64,000 bases of DNA, taken from assembly GCF_003337305.1 (NCBI RefSeq), contig NZ_QPJO01000004.1:124001-188000 (forward strand), read 5' to 3'. The stretch is from Winogradskyella arenosi (GTDB taxonomy: Bacteria; Bacteroidota; Bacteroidia; Flavobacteriales; Flavobacteriaceae). The translations under genes and the position numbers were made by a program. Under the pieces are notes generated by a model that was not told the origin of the DNA, ran no database searches, and saw only the letters and a list, made by a program, of their open reading frames with translations. Shown here piece by piece: positions 45,273 to 54,103 of the stretch (position 1 is its first letter; each line of letters begins with the position of its first letter).

Positions 45273-46208
45273 TTATAGGTTTTTTAATTTTTGAAGTATT
45301 TCAGGAATCTTTTTAATGTAGGCCATTTCTTTAAACGACAGTCGGGCTTCTTGCGCCGGACTTCCAAAATAAGTTTTTCCTTCTTCGGTTGTATTTCCTA
45401 CTCCAGATTGCGCGTATAACACGGAACCTTTCTTAATGGTAATTCCACTTTTCACTCCTACTTGACCCCAGATGGTAACATTATCTTCAACCACAACACA
45501 ACCTGCAATACCGGTTTGCGATGCAATTAAACATTTTTTTCCTATCAGCGTATCATGCCCTATTTGGATTTGATTATCTAATTTTGAACCTTCACCAATA
45601 GTCGTATCTCCAGTAACACCACGATCTATAGTACAAAGAGCACCAATATCTACATGGTCTTTAATTACAACACGACCACCAGATTTTAATTGATCGTACC
45701 CTTCAGGTCTATTTTTGTAATAAAAGGCACTTGCTCCTAAAATTGTTCCGGCATGAATGGTTACGCCATCACCAATTACGGCATCATCATAAATACAAAC
45801 ATTAGCATGAATGACACAGTTTTTACCAATGGTAACATTGTAACCAATAAAACAATTGGGTTGAATCACCGTTCCTTCACCAATAACGGCATCTGCAGCT
45901 ATTGCACTTTGAGATGCTTTAAACGGTTTAAAATGTTCAGTGATTTTATTAAAATCTCTAAAAGGATCTTCTGAAATTATAAGGGCTTTGCCCTCAGGGC
46001 AGTCAACCTCTTTGTTAATTAAAACGATAGTAGCCGCAGATTGCAGAGCTTTATCGTAATACTTTGGGTGATCTACAAAAACAATATCGCCAGGTTCTAC
46101 AACATGAATTTCATTAATGCCAAGAATTTCAAAATTCTCGTCGCCTTTAAAATCACAGTCAATTAGTGCGGAAATTTCTTTTAAAGTATAAGGTTTTGGA
46201 AACTTCAT
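45273..46208 (-). CDS. Divergent LpxD-like acyltransferase paralogue
   Basis: A 311-residue hexapeptide-repeat protein with an LpxD-type N-terminal domain and left-handed beta-helix. The catalytic-type histidine is kept (H218 in QIQIGHDTLIG, where canonical LpxD has QIAHN), but the GADGFG loop reads GASAFYY (158-164) and the N-terminal uridine-binding region differs. It therefore probably acylates a different UDP-amino sugar or uses a different acyl chain. It is the last gene of the lpxD-lpxC/fabZ-lpxA-efp run, 68 bases after efp. Often labelled LpxD in databases; I treat it as a paralogue of unproven substrate. Confidence 0.78.
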   Translation of the reverse strand: MKFPKPYTLKEISALIDCDFKGDENFEILGINEIHVVEPGDIVFVDHPKYYDKALQSAATIVLINKEVDCPEGKALIISEDPFRDFNKITEHFKPFKASQSAIAADAVIGEGTVIQPNCFIGYNVTIGKNCVIHANVCIYDDAVIGDGVTIHAGTILGASAFYYKNRPEGYDQLKSGGRVVIKDHVDIGALCTIDRGVTGDTTIGEGSKLDNQIQIGHDTLIGKKCLIASQTGIAGCVVVEDNVTIWGQVGVKSGITIKKGSVLYAQSGVGNTTEEGKTYFGSPAQEARLSFKEMAYIKKIPEILQKLKNL

Positions 46209-46230
46209 GTTTTGAATTTATAAAGGAATT

Positions 46231-46264
46231 ATTGCAAGTTCCCTAAGGTTAAGCAACTTGCAAT
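46231..46264 (-). repeat. Intercistronic hairpin between efp and lpxD-like gene
   Basis: Perfect 10-bp arms ATTGCAAGTT (46231-46240) and AACTTGCAAT (46255-46264) with a 14-base loop. It is not followed by a T-run on the minus strand, so it is more likely an mRNA processing or stability element than a terminator. Confidence 0.45.
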
Positions 46265-46276
46265 ATTAAAAATTCC

Positions 46277-46843
46277 TTATTCTTTAATACGTTCTTTATA
46301 CGTTCCTTTTTCCGTTTCAACTTTAATTTTATCCCCTTCGTTGATAAAAAGTGGTACATTAACTTCTGCACCAGACTCTACCGTTGCAGGCTTAGTGGCA
46401 TTTGTTGCTGTATTTCCTTTTACCCCCGGTTCTGTAGCTGTAACTTCTAAAATTACCGATGCTGGTAATTCTACAGAAAGTGGCATATTATCTTCAGTAT
46501 TAATTTGAATGGTTACCACTTCCCCTTCTTTCATAAGGTCAGTTCTATCTATAGCAGACTCTAATAATCTAATCTGCGTATAATCCGCTTCATTCATAAA
46601 ATGATAGAACTCACCGTCATTATATAAATACTGAAACTTATGTGTTTCTACACGTACATCTTCAATTTTATGACCTGCTGAAAACGTATTATCTAAAACT
46701 TTTCCTGTCGTTACACTTTTCATTTTCGTTCTTACAAAAGCAGGACCTTTTCCTGGTTTTACATGTAAGAATTCTACAATTTTATAAATATCGTTGTTGT
46801 ATCTGATACATAATCCGTTTCTAATATCTGATGTCGTTGCCAT
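46277..46843 (-). CDS. efp: Elongation factor P
   Basis: A 188-residue three-domain EF-P that relieves ribosome stalling at proline runs. The tip loop VKPGKGPAF carries the lysine that other bacteria modify, and the end segment (TEKGTYKERIKE) is canonical. Embedded between lpxA and an lpxD paralogue, a common flavobacterial order. Confidence 0.97.
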   Translation of the reverse strand: MATTSDIRNGLCIRYNNDIYKIVEFLHVKPGKGPAFVRTKMKSVTTGKVLDNTFSAGHKIEDVRVETHKFQYLYNDGEFYHFMNEADYTQIRLLESAIDRTDLMKEGEVVTIQINTEDNMPLSVELPASVILEVTATEPGVKGNTATNATKPATVESGAEVNVPLFINEGDKIKVETEKGTYKERIKE

Positions 46844-46900
46844 AAAATGATTTAAATGTTTATTTGTTATTCTTTACTAATGAAAGTTTATTTCTATGCT

Positions 46901-47686
46901 TTAGTTTGATTTGAAATAACCTTTCATAATTCCACGATGCGAGTTTTTAATAAACTGTAAAATTTCATCGCGTTCTGGAGTGGCCTCCATTTCAGCTTCA
47001 ATTAAATCTGAAGCTTGTGTATTATTATAATTCTTTTGATATAATATTCTATAAATATTCTGAATCTCTCTGATTTTCTCCGTGCTATAACCTCTACGTC
47101 TTAAACCTACAGAGTTAATACCGACGTAAGATAATGGCTCTCTTGCTGCTTTAACATAAGGTGGCACATCTTTTCTTACTAAAGACCCACCTGTTACAAA
47201 GGCGTGGTTACCAATAGAACAGAATTGGTGTACAGCTGTCATCCCTGCTAAAACCACGTAATCTCCAACGTTAATATGTCCTGCTAAGGTACTGTTGTTA
47301 GAAAAAATACAGTTATTCCCTACAATACAATCGTGAGCAATATGACAGTAAGCCATAATTAAACAATTATCTCCAATAACCGTTTTCATTTTATCAGTCG
47401 TTCCACGGTTAATGGTTACACACTCTCTAATGGTAACATTATCACCAATTTCTACGGTTGTATCTTCGTCGTTGTATTTTAAATCTTGAGGTACAGCAGA
47501 AATCACGGCACCAGGAAAGATATTACAGTTTTTTCCAATACGCGCCCCTTCCATTATCGTTACGTTACTTCCTATCCAAGTGCCTTCACCAATTTTTACA
47601 TTATTATGTATAGTTGTAAAAGGCTCTATTACTACATTCTTCGCAATCTTTGCTCCCGGATGTACGTATGCTAAAGGTTGATTCAT
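46901..47686 (-). CDS. lpxA: UDP-N-acetylglucosamine O-acyltransferase
   Basis: A 261-residue left-handed beta-helix acyltransferase for the first lipid A step. Typical features are AYVHPGAKIAKNVVIEPF at the start, the catalytic histidine in MAYCHIAHDCIVG, CTINRGT before it, and a helical C-terminal domain (LRRRGYSTEKIREIQNIYRILY). It lies 57 bases upstream of efp and 130 bases after lpxC-fabZ. Confidence 0.96.
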   Translation of the reverse strand: MNQPLAYVHPGAKIAKNVVIEPFTTIHNNVKIGEGTWIGSNVTIMEGARIGKNCNIFPGAVISAVPQDLKYNDEDTTVEIGDNVTIRECVTINRGTTDKMKTVIGDNCLIMAYCHIAHDCIVGNNCIFSNNSTLAGHINVGDYVVLAGMTAVHQFCSIGNHAFVTGGSLVRKDVPPYVKAAREPLSYVGINSVGLRRRGYSTEKIREIQNIYRILYQKNYNNTQASDLIEAEMEATPERDEILQFIKNSHRGIMKGYFKSN

Positions 47687-47789
47687 TATTCTAATTTTTA
47701 TTTTAATAAAGGGCTATAAATAGCATCACTTTATAGAACGTAACTTATCAATGGGATAAGCCCTAAACGTTCGTTTTTTATATGAATTA

Positions 47790-47813
47790 CTAAGCCGCGA
47801 TACGGCGGTTTAG
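47790..47813. repeat. GC-rich intercistronic hairpin after lpxC-fabZ
   Basis: Arms CTAAGCCGC (47790-47798) and GCGGTTTAG (47805-47813), one wobble pair, just 3 bases past the lpxC-fabZ stop at 47817. No T-run follows on the minus strand, so full termination before lpxA is unlikely; partial attenuation or a processing site is possible. Confidence 0.45.
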
Positions 47814-47816
47814 TTT

Positions 47817-49223
47817 TTATTTTACTTTTGAAATCTGAGCCATTAACTCCGCTTCTGCACATAATTTTCCGTTGGCGTAAGCATAGCCTTGCATATGACA
47901 AATACCACGTCTAATTGGTGTAATTAAAGAACATTTGAAAATTAAGGTATCGCCAGGAACTACTTTTTGTTTAAATTTAACTTTATCCATTTTCATGAAA
48001 AAGGTTAAGTAGTTTTCTGGATCTGGAACAGTACTCAAGACTAAAATTCCACCAGTCTGAGCCATAGCTTCAACAATAAGAACACCAGGCATAACTGGAG
48101 CTCCTGGGAAATGACCTTTAAAGAACTCCTCGTTCATGGTAACATTTTTCATCCCGATAACGTGACTGTCTGACAATTCAAAAACCTTATCAAGTAATAA
48201 AAAAGGTTGTCTATGTGGTAACATGTCCATGATTTGATTAACATCCATAATAGGTGTTGCATTCAAATCAATTTGAGGTACATTGTTTCGTCTTTCGTTT
48301 TTAATCAATTTAGACATTTTCTTTGCAAACTGTGTGTTCACAAAATGCCCTGGTTTATTAGCAATAACCTTACCTCTTATACGTGTCCCAATAAGCGCCA
48401 AATCTCCTAAAACATCTAATAGTTTATGGCGAGCCGCTTCATTAGGGTAGTGTAAGGTTAAGTTATCTAAAATACCGTTTGGTTTCACCGCGATGTTATC
48501 CTTATTAAAGGCTACTCTAAGTTTGTCCATTGTCCCTGGTGACAACTCTTTATCTACATAGACAATAGCGTTGTTTAAGTCTCCACCTTTAATTAAGCCA
48601 TGCTCTAAAAGCATTTCAATTTCATGTAAAAAGCTGAAGGTTCTTGCGTTTGCGATATCAGACTTAAAGTCCGACAACGTATTGAGTGTCGCATTCTGTG
48701 TTCCTAAAACCTTAGTCCCGAAATCTACCATAGTTGTAATTTGGTAAGAACTTGAAGGCATTAAGATAATTTCACTTCCAGACTCTTCATCTGTATAAGA
48801 AACTACTTGTGTAATTTCATATTCTTCTCTAAAAGCTTCTTGTTCTACAAGACCAGCAGCTTCTATAGCTTCAACAAAAAATTTAGAAGACCCATCCATA
48901 ATTGGCGGTTCTGAAGCATCTAACTCAATAATAGCGTTGTCAATATCCATCCCCACTAAAGCAGCAAGTACGTGCTCACAAGTTTGAATGGTTACGCCAT
49001 TTTTCTCCATACATGTACCACGCTGTGTACTTGTAACATAGTTAGCATCAGCTTCAATCTTAGGCTCTCCCTCTAAATCTACACGTTGAAATACAAATCC
49101 TGAATTCTCAACGCCAGGCTTAAATACTAATTTTACATTTGCACCAGTATGAAGTCCTACACCTGTTAGTGTTACTTCTTTTTCAATGGTTTTTTGCTTC
49201 GTTTCCGTTTTAATGATGGCCAT
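47817..49223 (-). CDS. lpxC: Bifunctional LpxC deacetylase / FabZ dehydratase
   Basis: A 468-residue fusion. Residues 1-310 or so are LpxC, the committed zinc deacetylase of lipid A synthesis ([19 protein letters not shown], and [12 protein letters not shown] with zinc and catalytic residues). Residues from about 325 are FabZ ([35 protein letters not shown]), dehydrating 3-hydroxyacyl-ACP. This fusion places lipid A and fatty acid synthesis, which compete for the same substrate, in one polypeptide; it is standard in Bacteroidota. Its start overlaps lpxD by 14 bases. Confidence 0.97.
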   Translation of the reverse strand: MAIIKTETKQKTIEKEVTLTGVGLHTGANVKLVFKPGVENSGFVFQRVDLEGEPKIEADANYVTSTQRGTCMEKNGVTIQTCEHVLAALVGMDIDNAIIELDASEPPIMDGSSKFFVEAIEAAGLVEQEAFREEYEITQVVSYTDEESGSEIILMPSSSYQITTMVDFGTKVLGTQNATLNTLSDFKSDIANARTFSFLHEIEMLLEHGLIKGGDLNNAIVYVDKELSPGTMDKLRVAFNKDNIAVKPNGILDNLTLHYPNEAARHKLLDVLGDLALIGTRIRGKVIANKPGHFVNTQFAKKMSKLIKNERRNNVPQIDLNATPIMDVNQIMDMLPHRQPFLLLDKVFELSDSHVIGMKNVTMNEEFFKGHFPGAPVMPGVLIVEAMAQTGGILVLSTVPDPENYLTFFMKMDKVKFKQKVVPGDTLIFKCSLITPIRRGICHMQGYAYANGKLCAEAELMAQISKVK

Positions 49224-50238
49224 CTACTTTTTTTTCTAATTCGTTAATAGTTTTAGCAAGTTTAGGTAAATTTTTAAAATATACATAAGACTTATTAAAA
49301 TCCCCATAACCATAGGCTGGTGATCCTTGTAATACTTCGTTATCCTTTATATTTCTCGCAATACCAGATTGCGCTTGTATTTTTACGTTATTCCCAATAG
49401 TGAGGTGTCCTGCAATCCCCACTTGTCCTCCAATTTGGCAATGTTCTCCGATTTTGGTAGACCCTGCAACTCCAGTTTGGGCTGCAATAACTGTATTTTT
49501 ACCAATTTCTACGTTATGCGCAATTTGAATTTGGTTGTCTAACTTTACACCTTGTCTTAAAATTGTAGATCCTAAGGTGGCACGATCTATAGTGGTCCCT
49601 GCGCCTACATCTACATCATCTTCTAAAATAACATTACCTGTCTGCGGCACTTTAGAATAGCTTCCGTCTTTAGCTGGTGCGAAACCGAAACCATCGGCAC
49701 CAATAATGACACCTGAGTTAATGACACAATTTTTACCTAAGACACAGTCTGAATAAACTTTACCTCCTGGATAAATTGTAGTGTTTTCTCCAAGTACCAC
49801 ATTATCACCTACAAATGCATTAGGGTAAATTTTTACATTTTCACCAACACTTACATTATTTCCTACGTAAGCAAAGGCCCCAACATAAGCGGTCTCTGGT
49901 ATGGTTACAGACGCATCAATAAAACTCGGTTGTTCAATACCTGTTTTTAAAGACTTAATACGATCATAATATTCTAACAACTTGGTGAAGCCTGCATAGG
50001 CATCTTCTACCTTAATAAGGGTTGTTGTAATTGGTTTCTCTGGCTGAAAATCTGCATTAACAATCGTAATGGAGGCTTCAGTCTTATATATATATGGTGT
50101 GTATTTTAAGTTGGATAAAAATGTTAAGGATCCTTCTGTTCCCTCTTCAATCTTAGAGAGTTTAAAAACTTCAATTTGAGGATCACCAACAACGGTTCCT
50201 TCTAAAATACCTGCGATTTGTTCTGCTGTAAATTTCAA
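49210..50238 (-). CDS. lpxD: UDP-3-O-(3-hydroxyacyl)glucosamine N-acyltransferase (canonical)
   Basis: A 342-residue LpxD with all usual marks: N-terminal domain, beta-helix, GADGFGF loop (180-186), GAGTTIDRA and the catalytic histidine H241 in [11 protein letters not shown]. It adds the N-linked 3-hydroxyacyl chain. Of the three LpxD-like proteins in the window this one fits the family best and sits in the lipid A cluster, overlapping lpxC by 14 bases. A -7 box lies at 50271-50278. Confidence 0.95.
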   Translation of the reverse strand: MKFTAEQIAGILEGTVVGDPQIEVFKLSKIEEGTEGSLTFLSNLKYTPYIYKTEASITIVNADFQPEKPITTTLIKVEDAYAGFTKLLEYYDRIKSLKTGIEQPSFIDASVTIPETAYVGAFAYVGNNVSVGENVKIYPNAFVGDNVVLGENTTIYPGGKVYSDCVLGKNCVINSGVIIGADGFGFAPAKDGSYSKVPQTGNVILEDDVDVGAGTTIDRATLGSTILRQGVKLDNQIQIAHNVEIGKNTVIAAQTGVAGSTKIGEHCQIGGQVGIAGHLTIGNNVKIQAQSGIARNIKDNEVLQGSPAYGYGDFNKSYVYFKNLPKLAKTINELEKKVDGHH

Positions 50239-50270
50239 AAAATTGATTTTAATGGCACGGTTTGTTTCCG

Positions 50271-50278
50271 CAAAAATA
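50271..50278 (-). promoter_or_regulatory. -7 promoter box for the lpxD-lpxC-lpxA-efp unit
   Basis: On the minus strand TATTTTTG, an exact TAnnTTTG match, 32 bases upstream of the lpxD ATG at 50238. Confidence 0.55.
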
Positions 50279-50289
50279 GAAAAAAAGGA

Positions 50290-51534
50290 TCACATTTTCT
50301 TTTTAGGATAGCACATATAATATTTTGTAATAGGTTTACTGAGTGCTTTTAGGTTTAATTGATCGGAAGCCTTCACGATATCTTTAATTTTTCCGGTCTT
50401 AAATAAGATCTTAATCTTCTGAAATTTATTCTCATACGCCTGATTTACTAAACGTCCTTTAAAAACAAAATAGGCGGCTTCAGCTTCAGAAATATTATAC
50501 TTTTTAATTAAGGCTTTAGAATGTGATTCGAGATTTACCTCTGCAATCGGTTTATTTTTTACCTTAATTTTTAAAAGATTTCGATCTAAAATCATTTGAC
50601 AAAGATTACTGAGCACAAAATCGTCATGACTTTGCCAATCTTTCATCGCCGCCACAATATCATAATCGTCTAATTTTGAAAACACCTTTAAGGTATGTGC
50701 ATCAAAACTATCGGCGTTAATTTCAGAACTTAAAAAGTAAAATAATGCCTCACTACATCTTAAGTTCACCCCTTGAGATACCAGCTCTTTTGCACGTTTT
50801 AAAATACGTACTAATAGCTGCTCTGCCACCACACTTGTTTTGTGCAGGTAAACTTGCCAATACATAAATCCGCGTGCTATTAAAAATTTCTCAACACTTA
50901 AGATTCCTTTTTCCTCCAAGACCAGCTGATCTTCTTTTACATTAAGCATGGTAATTAAACGCTCGCTATTAATGTTTCCTTCGGCCACGCCCGTATAAAA
51001 ACTATCTCGTTTTAAATAGTCCGCACGATCCATGTCTAATTGACTCGAAATAAGTTCGCACATAAATTGCCGCGGATATTCTTTCTTAAAAATAGAGATG
51101 GCTAAAGTTAAACTTCCGTTAAACTCACTATTGAGTTCTTGCATAAAACGCAGCGAAATTTCTTCGTGAGAGATATCATCAACAAGGCTATGTTCCATGG
51201 CATGTGAAAACGGTCCATGTCCAATATCATGTAAAAGAATTGCAATTAACAAGCCATTTTCTTCCTCTTCAGAAATCACAACCCCCTTAAAACGAAGCAC
51301 ATTAACGGCTTTCTGCATTAAATGCATACAACCTAGAGCATGATGAAAACGGGTGTGGTGAGCGCCAGGATAAACCAAATAAGATAATCCCATTTGACTA
51401 ATACGACGTAATCGTTGAAAATATTTATGCTGAATGATGTCGAATATTAAAGTATTCGGAATGGTAATAAATCCGTAAATTGGATCGTTAAATATTTTAA
51501 GCTTATTATTTGTAGGCAAAATGTAAAAATTCAC
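50290..51534 (-). CDS. HD-domain phosphohydrolase
   Basis: A 414-residue protein with an N-terminal HD domain: RFHHALGCMHL and ILLHDIGHGPFSHAMEH supply the H...HD...D metal ligands, as in dGTPase-like/SAMHD1-type hydrolases. It probably hydrolyses nucleoside triphosphates or a phosphodiester in the cytoplasm; the substrate is unknown. The start is uncertain: the GTG at 51534 lies only 11 bases from a -7 box (51546-51553), so a TTG at 51519 is possible. Divergent from porX, 26 bases away. Confidence 0.88.
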   Translation of the reverse strand: MNFYILPTNNKLKIFNDPIYGFITIPNTLIFDIIQHKYFQRLRRISQMGLSYLVYPGAHHTRFHHALGCMHLMQKAVNVLRFKGVVISEEEENGLLIAILLHDIGHGPFSHAMEHSLVDDISHEEISLRFMQELNSEFNGSLTLAISIFKKEYPRQFMCELISSQLDMDRADYLKRDSFYTGVAEGNINSERLITMLNVKEDQLVLEEKGILSVEKFLIARGFMYWQVYLHKTSVVAEQLLVRILKRAKELVSQGVNLRCSEALFYFLSSEINADSFDAHTLKVFSKLDDYDIVAAMKDWQSHDDFVLSNLCQMILDRNLLKIKVKNKPIAEVNLESHSKALIKKYNISEAEAAYFVFKGRLVNQAYENKFQKIKILFKTGKIKDIVKASDQLNLKALSKPITKYYMCYPKKKM

Positions 51535-51545
51535 TAATTAGATAA

Positions 51546-51553
51546 CAAATATA
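51546..51553 (-). promoter_or_regulatory. -7 promoter box for the HD-domain gene
   Basis: On the minus strand TATATTTG, an exact TAnnTTTG match in the 26-base gap between the divergent HD and porX genes. It implies a nearly leaderless mRNA, or a start at 51519. Confidence 0.5.
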
Positions 51554-51560
51554 CCACAAC

Positions 51561-53108
51561 ATGATAAATATTCTTTGGGTTGACGATGAAATAGATTTAT
51601 TAAAGCCTCATATTATCTTTTTAGAGCAAAAAGGCTATCAAGTGACCAAGTGTCAAAGTGGTACAGAAGCTCTTGAAATTATTAACGATACAAATTTTGA
51701 TATTGTGTTTCTAGACGAAAATATGCCTGGACTCACCGGTTTAGAAACGCTAAACGAAATTAAGGAACGTCGTGCGAACTTACCTATTGTTATGATTACC
51801 AAAAGTGAGGAAGAATATATAATGGAAGAAGCCATTGGAAATAAAATAGCAGACTACCTTATTAAGCCCGTTAATCCGAATCAAATATTATTGAGTTTAA
51901 AGAAGAACTTAGATCATTCGCGTTTAATCTCTGAAAAAACCAGTTCTAATTACCAGCAGGAATTTAGAAAGATTGCTATGGATTTATCTATGGTGAATTC
52001 TTACGAAGAATGGATAGACCTATACCAAAAGCTTATTTATTGGGAGCTAGAGCTTGAAAACATTGAAGACGTGGGCATGACGGCTATTCTAGAGTCACAG
52101 AAAACAGAAGCTAACATGCAATTTGGGAAGTTTATTGAAAAAAATTATGAAGATTGGTTTCAGCCCAATGAAGACGCCCCAATTATGTCGCACACCTTAT
52201 TTAAAGACAAAGTGGTGCCTGAGTTAAGCGACAAGCAACCCACTGTGTTAGTCGTTATAGACAATTTACGCTACGACCAATGGAAAGCCTTTGAGCCAAT
52301 AGTCAATAATTATTATAAAAAAGCATCAGAACTTGCCTTTTATAGCATCTTACCTACGGCTACACAATATGCGCGAAACGCTATTTTTTCAGGTTTAATG
52401 CCTTCTGATATGGAGAGTTTATTTCCGCAATATTGGAAAAACGATACCGATGATGGTGGAAAAAACTTACACGAAGGCGATTTTCTAAGAGAACAACTGA
52501 AGCGTTTAGGACTGGGCCATATTAAGCATGAGTACCATAAGATTACAAATCTAAAATCTGGAAAAAAACTAGTGGAAAACTTCAAATCTTTAAAGGAAAA
52601 CGATTTAAGTGTTATTGTTTACAACTTTGTAGATATGCTTTCACATTCTAAAACAGAGATGGAAGTTGTAAAAGAGCTCGCTTCTAATGATAAAGCTTAC
52701 CGTTCTTTAACTGTGAGTTGGTTTAAAAACTCACCTTTATTAGAAATGATTCAGCTTTCACAACAATTAGGGTTTAAGCTTATATTAACCACAGACCATG
52801 GAACTATTAATGTAAAAGCTCCTACAAAAGTGATTGGCGATAGAGACACTAGTTTAAATTTACGTTACAAAACAGGTCGAAGTCTTACGTACCAAGATAA
52901 AGATGTCCTTGCCATAAAAAACCCGAAGTCGGTTCACCTCCCCGCCCTAACCATGAGCAGTTCATTTATCTTTGCTAAGGGCGATTTATTTCTGGCCTAC
53001 CCAAATAACTTTAATCATTACGTAAGTTATTACAGAAATACGTACCAACACGGCGGGGTTTCTTTAGAGGAGATGATTATCCCATTTGTGGTCTTAGATC
53101 CAAAATAA
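51561..53108 (+). CDS. porX: PorX-type response regulator with PglZ domain (T9SS regulator)
   Basis: A 515-residue protein. Residues 1-120 are a CheY-like receiver (acidic D8/D9, phosphoacceptor D52 in FLDENMPG, T80 and K102). Residues about 200-512 are an alkaline-phosphatase-superfamily PglZ domain (VVIDNLRYDQWK, LPTATQYARNAIFSGLMP with the nucleophile-type Thr, LTTDHGT, and a late His in NTYQHGG). This is the architecture of PorX, which with PorY controls T9SS genes and gliding in Bacteroidota; the Porphyromonas enzyme is reported to cleave cyclic oligonucleotides. The sensor partner is not in the window. Strong terminator downstream. Confidence 0.95.
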   Translation: MINILWVDDEIDLLKPHIIFLEQKGYQVTKCQSGTEALEIINDTNFDIVFLDENMPGLTGLETLNEIKERRANLPIVMITKSEEEYIMEEAIGNKIADYLIKPVNPNQILLSLKKNLDHSRLISEKTSSNYQQEFRKIAMDLSMVNSYEEWIDLYQKLIYWELELENIEDVGMTAILESQKTEANMQFGKFIEKNYEDWFQPNEDAPIMSHTLFKDKVVPELSDKQPTVLVVIDNLRYDQWKAFEPIVNNYYKKASELAFYSILPTATQYARNAIFSGLMPSDMESLFPQYWKNDTDDGGKNLHEGDFLREQLKRLGLGHIKHEYHKITNLKSGKKLVENFKSLKENDLSVIVYNFVDMLSHSKTEMEVVKELASNDKAYRSLTVSWFKNSPLLEMIQLSQQLGFKLILTTDHGTINVKAPTKVIGDRDTSLNLRYKTGRSLTYQDKDVLAIKNPKSVHLPALTMSSSFIFAKGDLFLAYPNNFNHYVSYYRNTYQHGGVSLEEMIIPFVVLDPK

Positions 53109-53137
53109 ACACTGTAAGAGAACTTACACAACTATAT

Positions 53138-53178
53138 TTTAAATGCTTTGTCTTTCAATGACAAAGCATTTTTATTTC
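53138..53178 (+). terminator. Terminator of porX
   Basis: Arms AATGCTTTGTC (53142-53152) and GACAAAGCATT (53160-53170) with a 7-base loop, then TTTTATTT. It lies 33 bases after the porX stop. Confidence 0.85.
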
Positions 53179-53345
53179 CCTAAGATTTAGGGCGTTGAAT
53201 TATCGTACTTTTTTAGGCTCAAAAACGGAATAAAACGCAAAATTAATCCTCAAAACGCAAATATATCCGACAAAATACAAATCACTCTTTGTTTTACAAG
53301 AAATTTATCCTTACTATTGTATTCTATAAATGCATAAAAAAAACT

Positions 53346-53762
53346 GTGAAAACACTAGAATTCACCTACCATATTAAAGACATTCAAAAAGTTGCAGAAG
53401 CAGTATTATCTCACTTGCACACTAAGACCGTATTATTTAATGGTGATATGGGAGCAGGAAAAACCACATTTATAAATGCGCTCTTAAAAGCGATGAATAG
53501 TAATGATGAGGCAAGCAGTCCTACATTTTCAATAGTTAATGAATACCGTTTAGCAGACGATAAAGTGTATCATTTCGATTTTTATCGTATTGAATCTATA
53601 GAAGAAGCTTACAACTTTGGAATTGAAGATTATTTAAATTCTGATCACTGGTTATTTATGGAATGGTCAGAACGCATTGAAGATTTAGTTCCAGAAGCTC
53701 ACCAAACCCTTACTATTACTGATTTACAAGAGGGTAAAAGAACTATAAAACTAACTATATAA
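53346..53762 (+). CDS. tsaE: tRNA threonylcarbamoyladenosine ATPase TsaE
   Basis: A 138-residue P-loop ATPase: Walker A GDMGAGKTT, the SSPTFSIVNEY switch and FHFDFYRI/DYLNS features of TsaE, which works with TsaB and TsaD to make t6A37 in tRNA. A GTG at 53346 (VKTLEFTYHIKDI) is chosen: it gives the usual family length, whereas an upstream TTG at 53289 adds an unrelated hydrophobic N-terminus. A small hairpin (TTACGG/CCGTAA, 53837-53853) lies downstream without a T-run. Confidence 0.93.
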   Translation: MKTLEFTYHIKDIQKVAEAVLSHLHTKTVLFNGDMGAGKTTFINALLKAMNSNDEASSPTFSIVNEYRLADDKVYHFDFYRIESIEEAYNFGIEDYLNSDHWLFMEWSERIEDLVPEAHQTLTITDLQEGKRTIKLTI

Positions 53763-53892
53763 ACGCACATTTAACGAACAAAAAAAGCTGAAGCAAAAAA
53801 AATTATTAGTAAAATTCCTACAAAAACAAAGACCAATTACGGAAAAACCGTAAGTACAAGCACATGATTTCTTGGATTTTAACAATCACGCA

Positions 53893-53924
53893 TTTGTAAG
53901 AGCTGTATAAGCCTCTTACATTTG
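53893..53924 (+). promoter_or_regulatory. Consensus promoter with inverted-repeat operator between -33 and -7
   Basis: TTTG (53893-53896) and TACATTTG (53917-53924) are separated by 20 bases, matching the full Bacteroidota promoter (-33 TTTG, -7 TAnnTTTG). Perfect 8-bp arms TGTAAGAG (53895-53902) and CTCTTACA (53913-53920) overlap both elements. Transcription would begin near 53931, 26 bases before the 48-residue peptide. This arrangement fits a repressor or activator operator. Confidence 0.65.
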
Positions 53925-53956
53925 AAGTATATTAATTAATTAAATCCCTTTAAATT

Positions 53957-54103
53957 ATGAAAAACAAAAAAAATCTCGTTTTAGCAATTGCAATCTTTGG
54001 AGGCATGTTATTTACTGCTCAAGCTACTAACATTATTGACTTAGATGGACAAACTACACAGCAAGTTGACAAAAGAAAACTTAAAATTCCAACGTGGGGA
54101 TAA
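53957..54103 (+). CDS. 48-residue secreted peptide
   Basis: A 48-residue open frame with an ATG 33 bases after a consensus promoter. Residues 1-24 are a signal peptide (basic MKNKKN, hydrophobic core, cut after TAQA); the mature part is about 24 residues, ending VDKRKLKIPTWG, with no cysteine. It is not explained by the neighbouring frame and has a normal start and export signal, so it is likely real. Its last 59 bases overlap, in a different frame, the start of the membrane-protein gene. I do not recognise the family or a function; signalling or antimicrobial roles are only possible readings. Confidence 0.6.
   Translation: MKNKKNLVLAIAIFGGMLFTAQATNIIDLDGQTTQQVDKRKLKIPTWG

Noticed and set aside
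51561..53108. PglZ domain considered as a sign of a BREX phage-defence island
   Set aside because: The domain is fused to a CheY-like receiver, the PorX architecture, and no brxC, pglX or other BREX gene is nearby.
53289..53345. Longer tsaE start at TTG 53289
   Set aside because: It adds a hydrophobic unrelated N-terminus; GTG at 53346 gives the usual family length and start.
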